Shown: in pieces, positions 17,818 through 26,449 of the stretch
Position numbering within the stretch: position 1 is the stretch's first letter
Layout of the letters: each line of letters opens with the position of its first letter
Origin: an uncultured Bacilli bacterium
GTDB lineage: Bacteria > Bacillota_I > Bacilli_A > RF39 > UBA660
DNA length: 64,000 nucleotides
Assembly: GCA_910583745.1 (NCBI GenBank)
Contig: CAJTZC010000007.1
Coordinates: forward strand, 1-64,000
Direction: 5' to 3'
Made by a program: the position numbers and the translations under genes
Notes under the pieces: generated by a model
What the model was told of the DNA's origin: nothing
What the model saw: only the letters and a program-made list of their open reading frames with translations
Databases searched by the model: none

Positions 17818-19092
17818 TTAGTCTTTTTTAATGTCTATGAACAGTTTGTTTATATCTAATGTGCAAATATCCTCTATTTTTTCTTCACATTGGTGATATT
17901 TTTTGGCATTTGATTCGAAGAGCGGGATGAGTTGGCCGTCTTTGATTGCCGTCTGCTCTAGCATAGGAGGAAATTTATAGACTTTTTTTTGCAGCTGTGC
18001 ATCAGTGTAGCTTTTCATCTCTTGCGAGTACTCATAGATATGCAAATAGGAGGGGTTGTTTCTTCCAAATGAAGAACTCAGCAGCATGTATTTAGTGTCG
18101 TTTTGCGTATAGAAAGTCAATCCTTGGATTTGGGGAGGGACTTTAAATTCGCCGACATAGATTGTGGAAATTTGATTATCTGTCTTTTCTATTTTATATT
18201 TTTTTATCGTGCAGTTGTGGGAAATGAGAAAGTTTCCTATATAGAGATAACCGTCGTCGATTGTCAAATAAGCGATATGGTGTCTTTTAGAATCTTTGTA
18301 ATAATTCAGTCCTTCTTTTAGATTGTCAAAGGTATATTTAGGGAGTACATCTTTTTTCTCTAAGAAGTCTTTTGCTTCGTAGGCGACTACTGTGCCTCGT
18401 TTGCCGGTTATCCAAATGAGATTGTTTTCTTCATCGTAGGCAATGCCTCCTACATGTGAGCTCGTCTCTAGCGTGACGATGTTTATGATTTCTCCTTTTG
18501 TATTGATAACATAGCATTTTGAATTTTGCTTTTCACTGTTATCATATGCTGTGATTAAGATGTATTCCTCCATCAGTGTGATGCCTTGTGGTATCATGTC
18601 ATCGAATATCGGAATGTGTGTATCGCACGCGTTTAATGCTGTGGAAAACTCCGGATATTTTGTCTGGAGATGTGCATACTTTTCTTTTGAATTTTCTAGG
18701 CGCATTTTAAATGAGCAATTGTTGTTTTTTCTCAAATTGAAATATTCTTGTGGTGTTTCCCAAGTGATGTCGTATTTTTCTTCCATAGGACATGAGGTGA
18801 TGTCTTCGATGGCATTGGCTGCGATGTAAGCGGCTTCTTCGCTCAGTTCATTTGCTGTATACATATCCTCTAAAATGATGGCCGCATTGGCTCCTTTGGA
18901 AAGTATTTCTCTGTAATTCCTTTGTTCTGTAAAGTCTGTCGTATCTTTCCCATTTTTTGTTTCCATAAGAATGTTGGCGAGGTTTGTCTCAATCTTTCCC
19001 TTTATCTCGTCATAACTCTCTTCACTAGCACAGCCAGTGATTAAAATGGCGGAAACGATTAAAATTGTCCATGTAATTCGTTTTTTCTTCAT
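17818..19092 (-). CDS. Lipoprotein with probable beta-propeller domain
   Basis: 424 residues. The signal ends in the lipobox LITGC followed by ASEE. The first 150 residues are helical. The rest is rich in short beta repeats: IPQGITLMEEYILITAYD, VGGIAYDEENNLIWITGKRG, YLTIDDGYLYIGNF, IQGLTFYTQNDTKYMLLSSS. These look like the blades of a propeller of the kind seen in surface lipoproteins. About seven cysteines occur in the mature part, unusual for an exported protein in this group. No named family recognised. Confidence 0.6.
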   Translation of the reverse strand: MKKKRITWTILIVSAILITGCASEESYDEIKGKIETNLANILMETKNGKDTTDFTEQRNYREILSKGANAAIILEDMYTANELSEEAAYIAANAIEDITSCPMEEKYDITWETPQEYFNLRKNNNCSFKMRLENSKEKYAHLQTKYPEFSTALNACDTHIPIFDDMIPQGITLMEEYILITAYDNSEKQNSKCYVINTKGEIINIVTLETSSHVGGIAYDEENNLIWITGKRGTVVAYEAKDFLEKKDVLPKYTFDNLKEGLNYYKDSKRHHIAYLTIDDGYLYIGNFLISHNCTIKKYKIEKTDNQISTIYVGEFKVPPQIQGLTFYTQNDTKYMLLSSSFGRNNPSYLHIYEYSQEMKSYTDAQLQKKVYKFPPMLEQTAIKDGQLIPLFESNAKKYHQCEEKIEDICTLDINKLFIDIKKD

Positions 19093-19214
19093 TCGTGCTC
19101 CACTTAAAATAACATTTATGTGACCTATTATAACACTTTTTTAGAAAAATCAAATATATATTGCTAGAAAAACAGTATAAGCTATTAAAAGGAGACTTTT
19201 GTGTAAGTCTCCTT

Positions 19215-19952
19215 TTAAGCTCTTGCTGCACCATCTACAGAAAGAATTTCGCCTGTCACATAGCTTGCGAGGTCGCTTGCTAGAAATAAGAAAGCATTTG
19301 CTACGTCGCGTGGCTCACCCATTCTTCCGAGCGGAATCGATTTTATCAGCGGTTCTATCATTTCTTTTGGAAGATTTGCTACCATATCGGTATTGGTGAT
19401 ACCAGGTGCAACGGCGTTGACTCTTATATTGGCTGGTGCGAGTTCTCTTGCGAGGGATTTGGTCAGTCCATTGACAGCGAACTTGCTGGTTGGGTAGCCT
19501 ACTCCTGATGGTTGTCCATATAGGCTGACCATCGAAGAAGTATTTAATATTACTCCTCCACCGGCTTCTTTCATGTGTGGTACTGTGGCTTTAATCGTAT
19601 TGAATAAAGCATTGACGTTGAGGCTCATAATATCCTCAAATTCTTTCGAACTCGTCTGTTCTATCTTTTTATTAGCTGAAATGCCAGCGTTGTTTACTAA
19701 GATGTCAATTTTTCCATATTTTTGGACGATTTCATCCATCGTCTTTTCGACTTCTTCGAAGTCACTTAAATTTGGGTAATATCCATCGACGCCTCGGTTC
19801 TCTTTTTTGAGAGTTTCTAGAGCTTTTTCTACCGATTCTTTTTTTGAACCGAAGAGTATCACTTTTGCTCCGTTTTCTTCAAAGGTTCTTACAATCTCTA
19901 AACCGATGCCCCGTGTTCCTCCTGTGATTACTGCTATTTTATCTTTTATCAT
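19215..19952 (-). CDS. Short-chain dehydrogenase/reductase, FabG-like
   Basis: A 245-residue Rossmann-fold oxidoreductase. The cofactor motif is TGGTRGIG near residue 10, NNAG near 88, and the catalytic Ser-Tyr-Lys set occurs in SSMVSLYGQPSGVGYPTSK. The C-terminal ends DLASYVTGEILSVDGAARA. It most resembles 3-oxoacyl-ACP reductase, but it stands outside any fatty-acid operon, so the true substrate may differ. TGGT rather than TGAS may favour NADP, but this is uncertain. Confidence 0.85.
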   Translation of the reverse strand: MIKDKIAVITGGTRGIGLEIVRTFEENGAKVILFGSKKESVEKALETLKKENRGVDGYYPNLSDFEEVEKTMDEIVQKYGKIDILVNNAGISANKKIEQTSSKEFEDIMSLNVNALFNTIKATVPHMKEAGGGVILNTSSMVSLYGQPSGVGYPTSKFAVNGLTKSLARELAPANIRVNAVAPGITNTDMVANLPKEMIEPLIKSIPLGRMGEPRDVANAFLFLASDLASYVTGEILSVDGAARA

Positions 19953-20040
19953 TCTTTCTCACCTTTTCATTTTGATAACGATTTTATTTTGTTTGGTATT
20001 ATAATTATATCTTTTTTTAAAATATTGTCTATAGATTCGG

Positions 20041-20883
20041 TTATCCTTTTATTAAGAATATGCTTACTATTATAATCAGTGCGGCGATTATCTTCTTAGG
20101 GAGATTTTCTCTCTCTTTTAAGAAAATATATCCTACAAGGACATTACCGATTACTGTCAGGGTAAATAGAGGTGCGACAGTTGTAACATCGCCAATTTGG
20201 TAGGCTTTTAGTTGAGTTATAATCATTAAAGCCCAACATAAGCTTGTCGCAATGATGGCTTTTTTGTTGCCTTGAATAAATTCGGATTTTATATCTGATA
20301 ATCTGACTTTTTCTGCTATCGAAATGAATAAAGCCGGAATAAGCAACGTCAGAGCAATATAGAACGATAGATTAAAATTTTCAGATATGTTGACGTCTAA
20401 AAATAGAGCGATAGAAAATGCAATGTTTGCAAGTACTCCTAGAAGAACATACTTATCTAATTTGTTGTTGCCTTTTTTATAAAATATGAGAATGTTACTG
20501 AAAATGATTAAACCAGCTCCGATAATTTTTTTTAGTACAAAAGGTTCTTTGAAAAATAATAAACCTGCGAGCATCATAAATACTGTCGATAGTTGTTTAA
20601 TTATACTAAATGTGGAGGTTTCTAATCCGCTACGAACGGTCGTATTTATTCTATCTGTTATCGCGTAGAAAATACATGCGACACATAAGAATAAATATAT
20701 TTTCCAATCTGTTGGAAAGGTAAATTTAAAAAATGGGCAGAACAACAATGCGACGATTCCTGCAATGAATTGTAATAAAACCGTCAACGTCCCATTACTT
20801 TTTGATGTTTTCGTTACGACTTTATAAAACTGTGTATAACCTACTGCCAAAATAATATATAAAAAAACATATAGAGCCCACAT
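20041..20883 (-). CDS. DMT/EamA-superfamily permease
   Basis: About 280 residues with nine or ten predicted helices in two EamA-type halves. Each half carries a conserved end: TFSIIKQLSTVFMMLAGLLFF in the first and TTVAPLFTLTVIGNVLVGYIFL in the second. Drug/metabolite transporters of this type move amino acids, sugars or drugs; substrate not predictable. ATG 20883 has AGGTGA six bases upstream. Confidence 0.75.
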   Translation of the reverse strand: MWALYVFLYIILAVGYTQFYKVVTKTSKSNGTLTVLLQFIAGIVALLFCPFFKFTFPTDWKIYLFLCVACIFYAITDRINTTVRSGLETSTFSIIKQLSTVFMMLAGLLFFKEPFVLKKIIGAGLIIFSNILIFYKKGNNKLDKYVLLGVLANIAFSIALFLDVNISENFNLSFYIALTLLIPALFISIAEKVRLSDIKSEFIQGNKKAIIATSLCWALMIITQLKAYQIGDVTTVAPLFTLTVIGNVLVGYIFLKERENLPKKIIAALIIIVSIFLIKG

Positions 20884-20972
20884 TTTAATCACCTAATAAT
20901 ACTATACACTAAAACTTTTAAAAAGTAATCATTTAAATGAATAAGAGAACAGTGGATATCTCCTTCTGTTCT

Positions 20973-21386
20973 CTATTTAATTAAGTCGGATAGTTCTTCA
21001 GCCATGAGCCAATCTTCGGTTTTTCTTGCAGGTGTGAACGCAATCGGTTCGATTTTTTCTAGGGAATCGAATTCGATGAGACACATGCATTTCTTTTTGA
21101 ATTTTTCTTTTTGGCTTTCATCGAGTGCCAATTTGTATTCGTTTTCTTCTAGAATGACGTTTGCTTCGCTTTGGGTCAGTTTTGTGAAATTTTGTACCTC
21201 TGTCACTTTTGCTTTCGCTGTCAACTTGCTGACTCTCTTTTCGAAAAAGTAAAGCTCGTCATCAAAAAATACGCGACTATGCGGTAGTTTTCTTCCGTCT
21301 GCTGCTCTAATTATCATGGTTTTTTTCCCATTTAAAATTTTGTTTATCGTGCCGTATTTTTCGTCACAGATTACTACATGTACCAT
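20973..21386 (-). CDS. PUA/ASCH-like small protein
   Basis: About 137 residues with a beta-barrel pattern typical of ASCH/PUA-like folds: INKILNGKKTMIIRAADGRK, RVFFDDELYFFEKR and ALDESQKEKFKKKCMCLIEFDSLEKI. Such domains bind RNA or modified bases; no catalytic assignment is possible. A start at 21386 places AGGA eight bases upstream. It ends with a helical tail (WLMAEELSDLIK). Confidence 0.55.
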   Translation of the reverse strand: MVHVVICDEKYGTINKILNGKKTMIIRAADGRKLPHSRVFFDDELYFFEKRVSKLTAKAKVTEVQNFTKLTQSEANVILEENEYKLALDESQKEKFKKKCMCLIEFDSLEKIEPIAFTPARKTEDWLMAEELSDLIK

Positions 21387-21472
21387 TACTATCTTCCTTT
21401 TCAAGTTTTGTCTTTTATCGACATCTTTATAATGATATCATTTATTTTTCCTAGAGACAAGGACAATTTTTA

Positions 21473-22981
21473 TCAATCCGTTTTATTTTGAAAAATTCCG
21501 TTTGGTGTCAGTGTGTAGACTTCTTCTGCGACTTCCTCGATGTATCTTCTGTCATGAGAAACACTGATAATCGTACCTTTGAATTCCTTGAGAGCTCTGT
21601 TTAAAACTGGTGCAGACAGCGGGCTCAGATTTCGCGTCGGTTCGTCTAGGATTAGGACGTTGCAGCGGTCTAGAGCTAATTTTGCCAAGAACAGCTTTGC
21701 TTTAGAGCCGTTACTCAAATTGCTGATTTTTCCGGTCGTCTCTTCAGCAGTAAAGTTCATGCTTCCTAGTCTGGTACGAGCGATGGTGACCTCTTCTTTA
21801 TTGCGACCCTTTTTTATGAAATCTAATGCTGTGTCGAATTCATTTAAAATGCTTTCGTAGTCTTGTGGCATATAGCCGACGTTTATATCTGTGCGGTCTT
21901 TCAGCTTTTCATAGATCTTTTTTAGCAAGGTCGTCTTTCCTGTCCCGTTTTTACCTGTTATGCAGAGATGTGTATCTCCGACAATGTCAAAGGAAATGTT
22001 TTTTGCAAGAGTATGTCCAGCGATTTCTAAACGGGACAAGTCGATTCGTGCGACGATTTTCGATTTTGGAATGTAGACATCGTCAAAAAAGAAATTGATG
22101 TTTTCTTCGACGGCTGGAACTTCTGTCAATTCTTTATCTGCGAGACGTTTTTCCTGCGCTTTTAATGTGTGCATTTTCTTTTTTAAGAGTTTTGCTCCGA
22201 ATGGGTCTTGTCTAGAGATGGTATTTTGTCGATATTCGACTTTTTGCATAATCTGTCTAAGCTTTTCCTCTTTTTTCTCAAATTCCCTTTTTTCAGATTT
22301 TGCGAGTTGCGTCTGTTTAGCGAGCAGGGCCACTCTTTTTGCAACATAAGTGCGGTAATCTGTTCTCTCTAGAGTGTGTCGACATTGTGTTTTGTCGTCG
22401 ATTTGCTCGATATGCAAAATGGCATTCGCCGTGTTCGATAAAAGCACTTCATCGTGGGAGACGAAAATGATGGGCCGGGTGGTTTCATTTATAAATTTTT
22501 CGAGCCATTTTAAGGCGTCGAGGTCTAAATCATTCGTCGGTTCGTCTAGTAATAATATATCGCAGGCGTCTAAAAGTATTTTTAAAATTCCGATTTTGAC
22601 TTTTTCTCCTCCTGAAAGTTCATCTAGTCTTCTTTCAAGTAGTTCGATGCCGAGGTCCATCTCTTTCGCGTGACTATATAGTTCTGCAATTTTGGCGTAA
22701 TATTCGTTTTCATTTTCAAACAGATAGTCGAACACTTTTTTTTCGATATTTTTTTTCGATATCGTCTGCTCTAGGTATCCAATAGAGTGACTTTTAAAAT
22801 CGATGTGACCTTGTATTTCTGCATGTTTACACTCTCCTATCAGCGCTTTTAAAAGTGTCGATTTTCCGTTTCCTTCTTCCCCTATTATCGCTAATTTATC
22901 TCCCTTGTCTAAAGTAAAAGAGAGATTTTCAATGAGTTTTCTGTCCAAAATAGATATGGACAAGTTTTTAATTTCTAACAT
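21473..22981 (-). CDS. ABC-F family ATPase, candidate ribosome-protection protein
   Basis: 502 residues with two ABC cassettes and no membrane segments, the ABC-F layout. Cassette 1 has Walker A GEEGNGKST, signature LSGGE and LLLDEPTNDLD. A linker of about 80 residues, charged and helical, spans about 210-290. Cassette 2 has Walker A GKNGTGKTT, the weaker signature LSNGS, and LILDEPTRNLS. Related antibiotic-resistance ABC-F proteins dislodge ribosome-bound drugs. The upstream leader peptide with alternating hairpins supports drug-inducible control. Which drugs it protects against cannot be told. Confidence 0.85.
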   Translation of the reverse strand: MLEIKNLSISILDRKLIENLSFTLDKGDKLAIIGEEGNGKSTLLKALIGECKHAEIQGHIDFKSHSIGYLEQTISKKNIEKKVFDYLFENENEYYAKIAELYSHAKEMDLGIELLERRLDELSGGEKVKIGILKILLDACDILLLDEPTNDLDLDALKWLEKFINETTRPIIFVSHDEVLLSNTANAILHIEQIDDKTQCRHTLERTDYRTYVAKRVALLAKQTQLAKSEKREFEKKEEKLRQIMQKVEYRQNTISRQDPFGAKLLKKKMHTLKAQEKRLADKELTEVPAVEENINFFFDDVYIPKSKIVARIDLSRLEIAGHTLAKNISFDIVGDTHLCITGKNGTGKTTLLKKIYEKLKDRTDINVGYMPQDYESILNEFDTALDFIKKGRNKEEVTIARTRLGSMNFTAEETTGKISNLSNGSKAKLFLAKLALDRCNVLILDEPTRNLSPLSAPVLNRALKEFKGTIISVSHDRRYIEEVAEEVYTLTPNGIFQNKTD

Positions 22982-22985
22982 TTTT

Positions 22986-23041
22986 ATGCCTCCTAATTTG
23001 TGGCATAATTTTAAAGTATATGCCTAACTTATTGTTGGCAT
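22986..23041 (-). promoter_or_regulatory. Four-segment attenuator before the ABC-F gene
   Basis: On the minus strand ATGCC (23037-23041), GGCAT (23020-23024), ATGCC (23002-23006) and GGCAT (22986-22990) follow in order. Segment 1 can pair with 2, 2 with 3, and 3 with 4. Segment 4 contains part of the AGGAGG ribosome-binding site of the ABC-F gene, so 3:4 pairing would hide it. A ribosome held on the leader peptide would block segment 1 and free the site. A further ATGCC lies at 23083-23087. Confidence 0.7.
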
Positions 23042-23047
23042 TCTCAT
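23024..23047 (-). CDS. Seven-residue leader peptide of the ABC-F gene
   Basis: The open frame encodes MRMPTIS and then TAG. It is preceded by GGAGGTGGGAAC, one of the strongest ribosome-binding sites in the window. It begins 66 bases upstream of the ABC-F start codon and overlaps segments 1 and 2 of the hairpin set. This is the arrangement of ribosome-stalling leader peptides that control antibiotic-resistance genes; stalling itself is inference. Confidence 0.65.
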   Translation of the reverse strand: MRMPTIS

Positions 23048-23151
23048 GTTCCCACCTCCGTGCGTTTTATTTTTTTCTTATTGGCATCTCTAAAAACCAT
23101 CAACAGTATAGTCATTTCTTATTTATTTTATGAAATGTTAAGTGACTTAAT

Positions 23152-23189
23152 AAGAAAAATCCACGAAACACTTGAGGCTTCGAGGATTT
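23152..23189 (-). terminator. Terminator of the rplM-rpsI operon
   Basis: The minus strand has AAATCC and CGAA pairing with TTCG and GGATTT around an eleven-base loop, followed by T residues. Confidence 0.7.
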
Positions 23190-23204
23190 ATATTGTACGT
23201 AATA

Positions 23205-23621
23205 CTATCTCTTACTAAATTGTGGTGCTCTACGCGCTTTTTTAAGACCTGGTTTTTTACGTTCTTTAATTCTAGAATCTCTAGTAATAAATCCTTCAGC
23301 CTTCAAAAGTTTACGATATGAGTCTTCTCTGGTTTGGTCTGTTTCTGAATCATATGCAAGTAAGCATTTTGTGATTCCTAGTCTGATTGCGCCTGTTTGA
23401 CCATTGAAACCGCCGCCTTTGACAGTTACATCGATGTCAAAAGTGTTTTCGTTATTTGTGATTACGAGTGGTTGGCGTAAGTCCATGACTAAAGTAGCAA
23501 AAGGCATGTATTCGTTTACATCTTGTCCATTTACTGTTATTTTACCAGAACCTGATACCATTCTAACTTGAGCAATGGCTTGTTTTCTACGTCCTGTAGC
23601 TGTTATAACTTTCTTATTCAT
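23205..23621 (-). CDS. rpsI: Ribosomal protein uS9
   Basis: A 30S protein of about 138 residues: ATGRRKQAIAQVRMVSGSG, then VKGGGFNGQTGAIRLGI. The lysine/arginine C-terminal tail ending PQFSKR reaches the P-site tRNA. The start at 23621 follows GGAGGG at normal spacing. Follows rplM by ten bases. Confidence 0.96.
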   Translation of the reverse strand: MNKKVITATGRRKQAIAQVRMVSGSGKITVNGQDVNEYMPFATLVMDLRQPLVITNNENTFDIDVTVKGGGFNGQTGAIRLGITKCLLAYDSETDQTREDSYRKLLKAEGFITRDSRIKERKKPGLKKARRAPQFSKR

Positions 23622-23631
23622 AAACACCCTC

Positions 23632-24063
23632 CTATCGTACGCTTATCTTCTCAGGCTTTTGTGCCATTTGTTCGTGCTCACTTCCAGCATAAACAAATAA
23701 CTTCTTGCCCATTTGACGGCCAAGTCTTCCATGTGGAAGCATACCTTTGATCGCTCTTTCTACCATTTCTTCTGGATAGTTTTCAACCATCTCTTTCGCA
23801 GTTCTCTCGCGAAGTCCTCCTGGGAATCCTGAGTGGTTGTAATACATCTTGTCTTCTAACTTTTTACCCGTTAATTTGATTTTAGACGCATTGATTACGA
23901 TTACATAATCTCCTGTATCTACGTGTGGAGTGTATGTAACCTTGTGTTTACCTCTTAGTATCGTCGCTGCTTTCGTTGCAAGACGTCCTAAAGTCTCGCC
24001 TTCTGCATCGATTAGATACCATTTACGGTCAATGTTTTCTTTTTTTTGCATAAATGTTTCCAT
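23632..24063 (-). CDS. rplM: Ribosomal protein uL13
   Basis: A 50S protein of 143 residues with KWYLIDAEGETLGRLAT, HVDTGDYVIVINA and the PHGRLGRQM motif. The ATG at 24063 matches the family start and has AAAGGAA upstream; a longer frame to 24108 is not supported. First gene of the rplM-rpsI operon, downstream of truA as in B. subtilis. Confidence 0.96.
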   Translation of the reverse strand: METFMQKKENIDRKWYLIDAEGETLGRLATKAATILRGKHKVTYTPHVDTGDYVIVINASKIKLTGKKLEDKMYYNHSGFPGGLRERTAKEMVENYPEEMVERAIKGMLPHGRLGRQMGKKLFVYAGSEHEQMAQKPEKISVR

Positions 24064-24269
24064 AATTCTTTTCCTTTCACCGACTTTAAAATTCTCGAAA
24101 CTTCCCACATTCCTAAAATTTTTGCAGTCAAATAAAATGTACCGATTAAAATTATATGAGAAAATACCTTAAAAGTCAACACAATATTTGAGCTTCAAGG
24201 TGTTTTTATATAATCTGTTTTACCAATTTAGTAAAAAAGACGAAAAAAACTCCTGCGAGAGATTTTGGA

Positions 24270-24995
24270 TTAGTAGATAAGATCAACTAGGTAGAGACCA
24301 CTTGCGGGTGCTGGGCTATACTCGACCACTTTTTTTCCTGTTTCTAACATTTTTGCAATCGCCTCTTTCTCTAAAACACCGCTTCCCACGAGGACCAAAG
24401 TCGCGACGATATTTCTCACCATGTAAGTATAGAATGCTTTTCCTTTTATATAGATTTCTATCGTGTCAGAAGTTTTCATTATTTCAATGGAATCGATAAT
24501 GCTGTCGCAGGTATCGTGTTTTCCTGTGACAAAGGCTCTGTAATTGTGGGGGCCTAATAATATGGACGATGCCTCTTTCATCTTATCCATATTTAAAGGT
24601 TTGTTGTAGTTGAAAACGTAGTCGTTTTTGATGGGGTCGTATGATCCTATGTTGATTGTGTATTTGTATGTTTTCTTTTTGATGGAAAACCTCGCGTGAA
24701 AGTTTTCGTCGTCGATGTATTCACAAGATTTGACATATAAATATGGCGACGTGGAGCGATTTAAGTATCCTTTCAGTTTGTACGGGTCTATATTTTTTTG
24801 TAGTTCGAATGAACAGACTTGGTTTATGGCGTGAACTCCCTTATCCGTTCTTCCTGAAGAGACGACTTTTACCGGTTGTTCATTGCACATTTCTAGAACT
24901 TTTTCGAGTTCGCCTTGGATAGTATTTTCGTTTTTTAGTTTTTGAAGCCCGTGGTATTTTGAGCCGTCATATGAAATCGTTATTTTGTATTTCAT
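24270..24995 (-). CDS. truA: tRNA pseudouridine(38-40) synthase
   Basis: 241 residues. The catalytic Asp is in GRTDKGVHA near residue 52. The N-terminal ISYDGSKYHGLQ and the C-terminal YMVRNIVATLVLVGSG are family hallmarks. It modifies the anticodon arm of many tRNAs. It overlaps the decayed ECF-type ATPase gene upstream by four bases, so the ancestral operon structure is kept. Confidence 0.96.
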   Translation of the reverse strand: MKYKITISYDGSKYHGLQKLKNENTIQGELEKVLEMCNEQPVKVVSSGRTDKGVHAINQVCSFELQKNIDPYKLKGYLNRSTSPYLYVKSCEYIDDENFHARFSIKKKTYKYTINIGSYDPIKNDYVFNYNKPLNMDKMKEASSILLGPHNYRAFVTGKHDTCDSIIDSIEIMKTSDTIEIYIKGKAFYTYMVRNIVATLVLVGSGVLEKEAIAKMLETGKKVVEYSPAPASGLYLVDLIY

Positions 24996-25636
24996 CGACG
25001 CTTCACATCTCGATAAATTGCTTTTAGCAAATCGCTTGGGTCTTTATATTTGTGGAGGTCTGCTCCTCGCTTGTTAGCCATTTCTGCAAATTTTCCGGTT
25101 TCAGTTAGATCGGGCATGGCGGAGAAATCTTTGTTGTTGTACGTAATTTTATTGTCCTTTATAATGATGTATTTGTCGGAGTAATTTACGATGTTGTCGA
25201 GTTTGTTCGTCGTAAATAAAATGTTTTGTCCACTCGCTTTGGCATGGGAGCGCATCTTTTTTAAGACAGTGTTAAGGTCTTTCCAATTTAGAACTGAATC
25301 GATAGAGTCAAGCACGATGACGCGAGCGTCGGATACACAAACTTTGATTATTAAAATTTTTAAAAGTTCGCTTTCCGATAGAGTTCCAAGTTTTCTCTTT
25401 TGTAATTCTTTGCTTATTTCAAATTCTAAAAGCAATTCTGGAATGAATTTTTTTCTATCCCGGTGCGTTTTCAGCTTTAGAAACCACATCACGGGAAGGT
25501 TTTTGTTGTAAGTCAGTGTTCGTATATCGGGAATCGTGTTGTCGAGAAAAGATCCATCTTCGTCATATACTCCAGACAATTCATTCGTGTTGTATATTTT
25601 GTCGTCTAGTCTAAAGCTCGAATATTTTATTTCCAT
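24992..25636 (-). CDS. Decayed ECF-type ABC ATPase without Walker A (EcfA2 position)
   Basis: 214 residues. The place of a P-loop holds GVYDEDGSFLDNTI (22-35), without the Lys or GKST needed to bind ATP. The signature region is LSESELLK (LSGGQ-like), and the Walker B strand is VIVLDSID, with Ser instead of the catalytic Glu. It overlaps truA and the upstream ATPase gene. In B. subtilis the order is ecfA1-ecfA2-ecfT-truA; ecfT is missing here. Catalysis looks lost. It may persist as a structural partner of the neighbour. Confidence 0.75.
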   Translation of the reverse strand: MEIKYSSFRLDDKIYNTNELSGVYDEDGSFLDNTIPDIRTLTYNKNLPVMWFLKLKTHRDRKKFIPELLLEFEISKELQKRKLGTLSESELLKILIIKVCVSDARVIVLDSIDSVLNWKDLNTVLKKMRSHAKASGQNILFTTNKLDNIVNYSDKYIIIKDNKITYNNKDFSAMPDLTETGKFAEMANKRGADLHKYKDPSDLLKAIYRDVKRR

Positions 25637-26412
25637 ATTGTCTTCACCAACTTTTCCATGTCTGTATATAGTTTTTTCAAAATTTCATAGTGTCCCAGTT
25701 CGATGCTCAGTTCGACGGCAAGGGGTAAGCGGAAGCCTAACCTTTTTAATAAAGTATCTGTCTTTAACACAGAGTTCGTACTTCCTTCTAAGATGAGTAC
25801 GAAATTTTCTAAGACATATAATTTGTTGCCATAGATGGCTTGGTTTAAATCCGTCGTGACATTGAGTACGGTGATTTTATTTTTCTTTACGAACTCGAAA
25901 AATTTTTCTAAATCGCTTTTATAGAGGTTTGCGAGGACATTGTCTAGAGCGAGGACTTTCGGCTCGACGATTAAAAAACGCAGTACCTTGATGAGGTTTT
26001 TTTGCCTCTTATTTAACTCTTTTATCTTTGTCTCCAAGAGATTTTCTATATCGAAAAATTTGCTGAGGCGATTGATACGCAAGTCGATTTCTCCCTGTGA
26101 AAGTCCGATGCGTTCGATATACTTTTTTAACTCGTCGACGACTGTCTCACAGGTTAAAGGTAAATCGAAAATGACGATTATCTCTTTTTGCAGTTCTCTC
26201 ACATCGTGTTTCTTAATGTTAATGCCTTTATAATAAAGAGAATCGTTCGGCAGGCGTTTGCACAACATCTTTAGTAAAGTCGTCTTTCCACTTCCCGAAG
26301 GACCTATCAATGTGACGATGTCTTCTTCTAATATTTCCATGTTAAAATCGACAAATGCATTCGTGTTATTGTAAGCAAAATTTGTGTTTCTAAATTCTAT
26401 CAACTTCTCCAT
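25627..26412 (-). CDS. Degenerate ECF-type ABC ATPase with intact Walker A (EcfA1 position)
   Basis: 261 residues. Walker A GPSGSGKTT is intact near residue 37. The Q-loop Gln is absent (EIIVIFDLPLT). The ABC signature has become LNKRQKN, Walker B reads VLALDNVLAN with Asn in place of the catalytic Glu, and the switch His is Thr (VTTDLNQA). It can probably bind but not normally hydrolyse ATP. It overlaps the next ATPase by ten bases. Position matches ecfA1, but no transmembrane partner is encoded nearby, so ECF vitamin transport by this pair is unlikely. Confidence 0.75.
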   Translation of the reverse strand: MEKLIEFRNTNFAYNNTNAFVDFNMEILEEDIVTLIGPSGSGKTTLLKMLCKRLPNDSLYYKGINIKKHDVRELQKEIIVIFDLPLTCETVVDELKKYIERIGLSQGEIDLRINRLSKFFDIENLLETKIKELNKRQKNLIKVLRFLIVEPKVLALDNVLANLYKSDLEKFFEFVKKNKITVLNVTTDLNQAIYGNKLYVLENFVLILEGSTNSVLKTDTLLKRLGFRLPLAVELSIELGHYEILKKLYTDMEKLVKTIWK

Positions 26413-26449
26413 AATGTACCTCTTTTTTACTGTATATTATACCATATAT

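Noticed and set aside
24992..26412. Active ECF vitamin transporter
   Set aside because: Catalytic residues are lost in both ATPases and no EcfT or S-component is encoded nearby.
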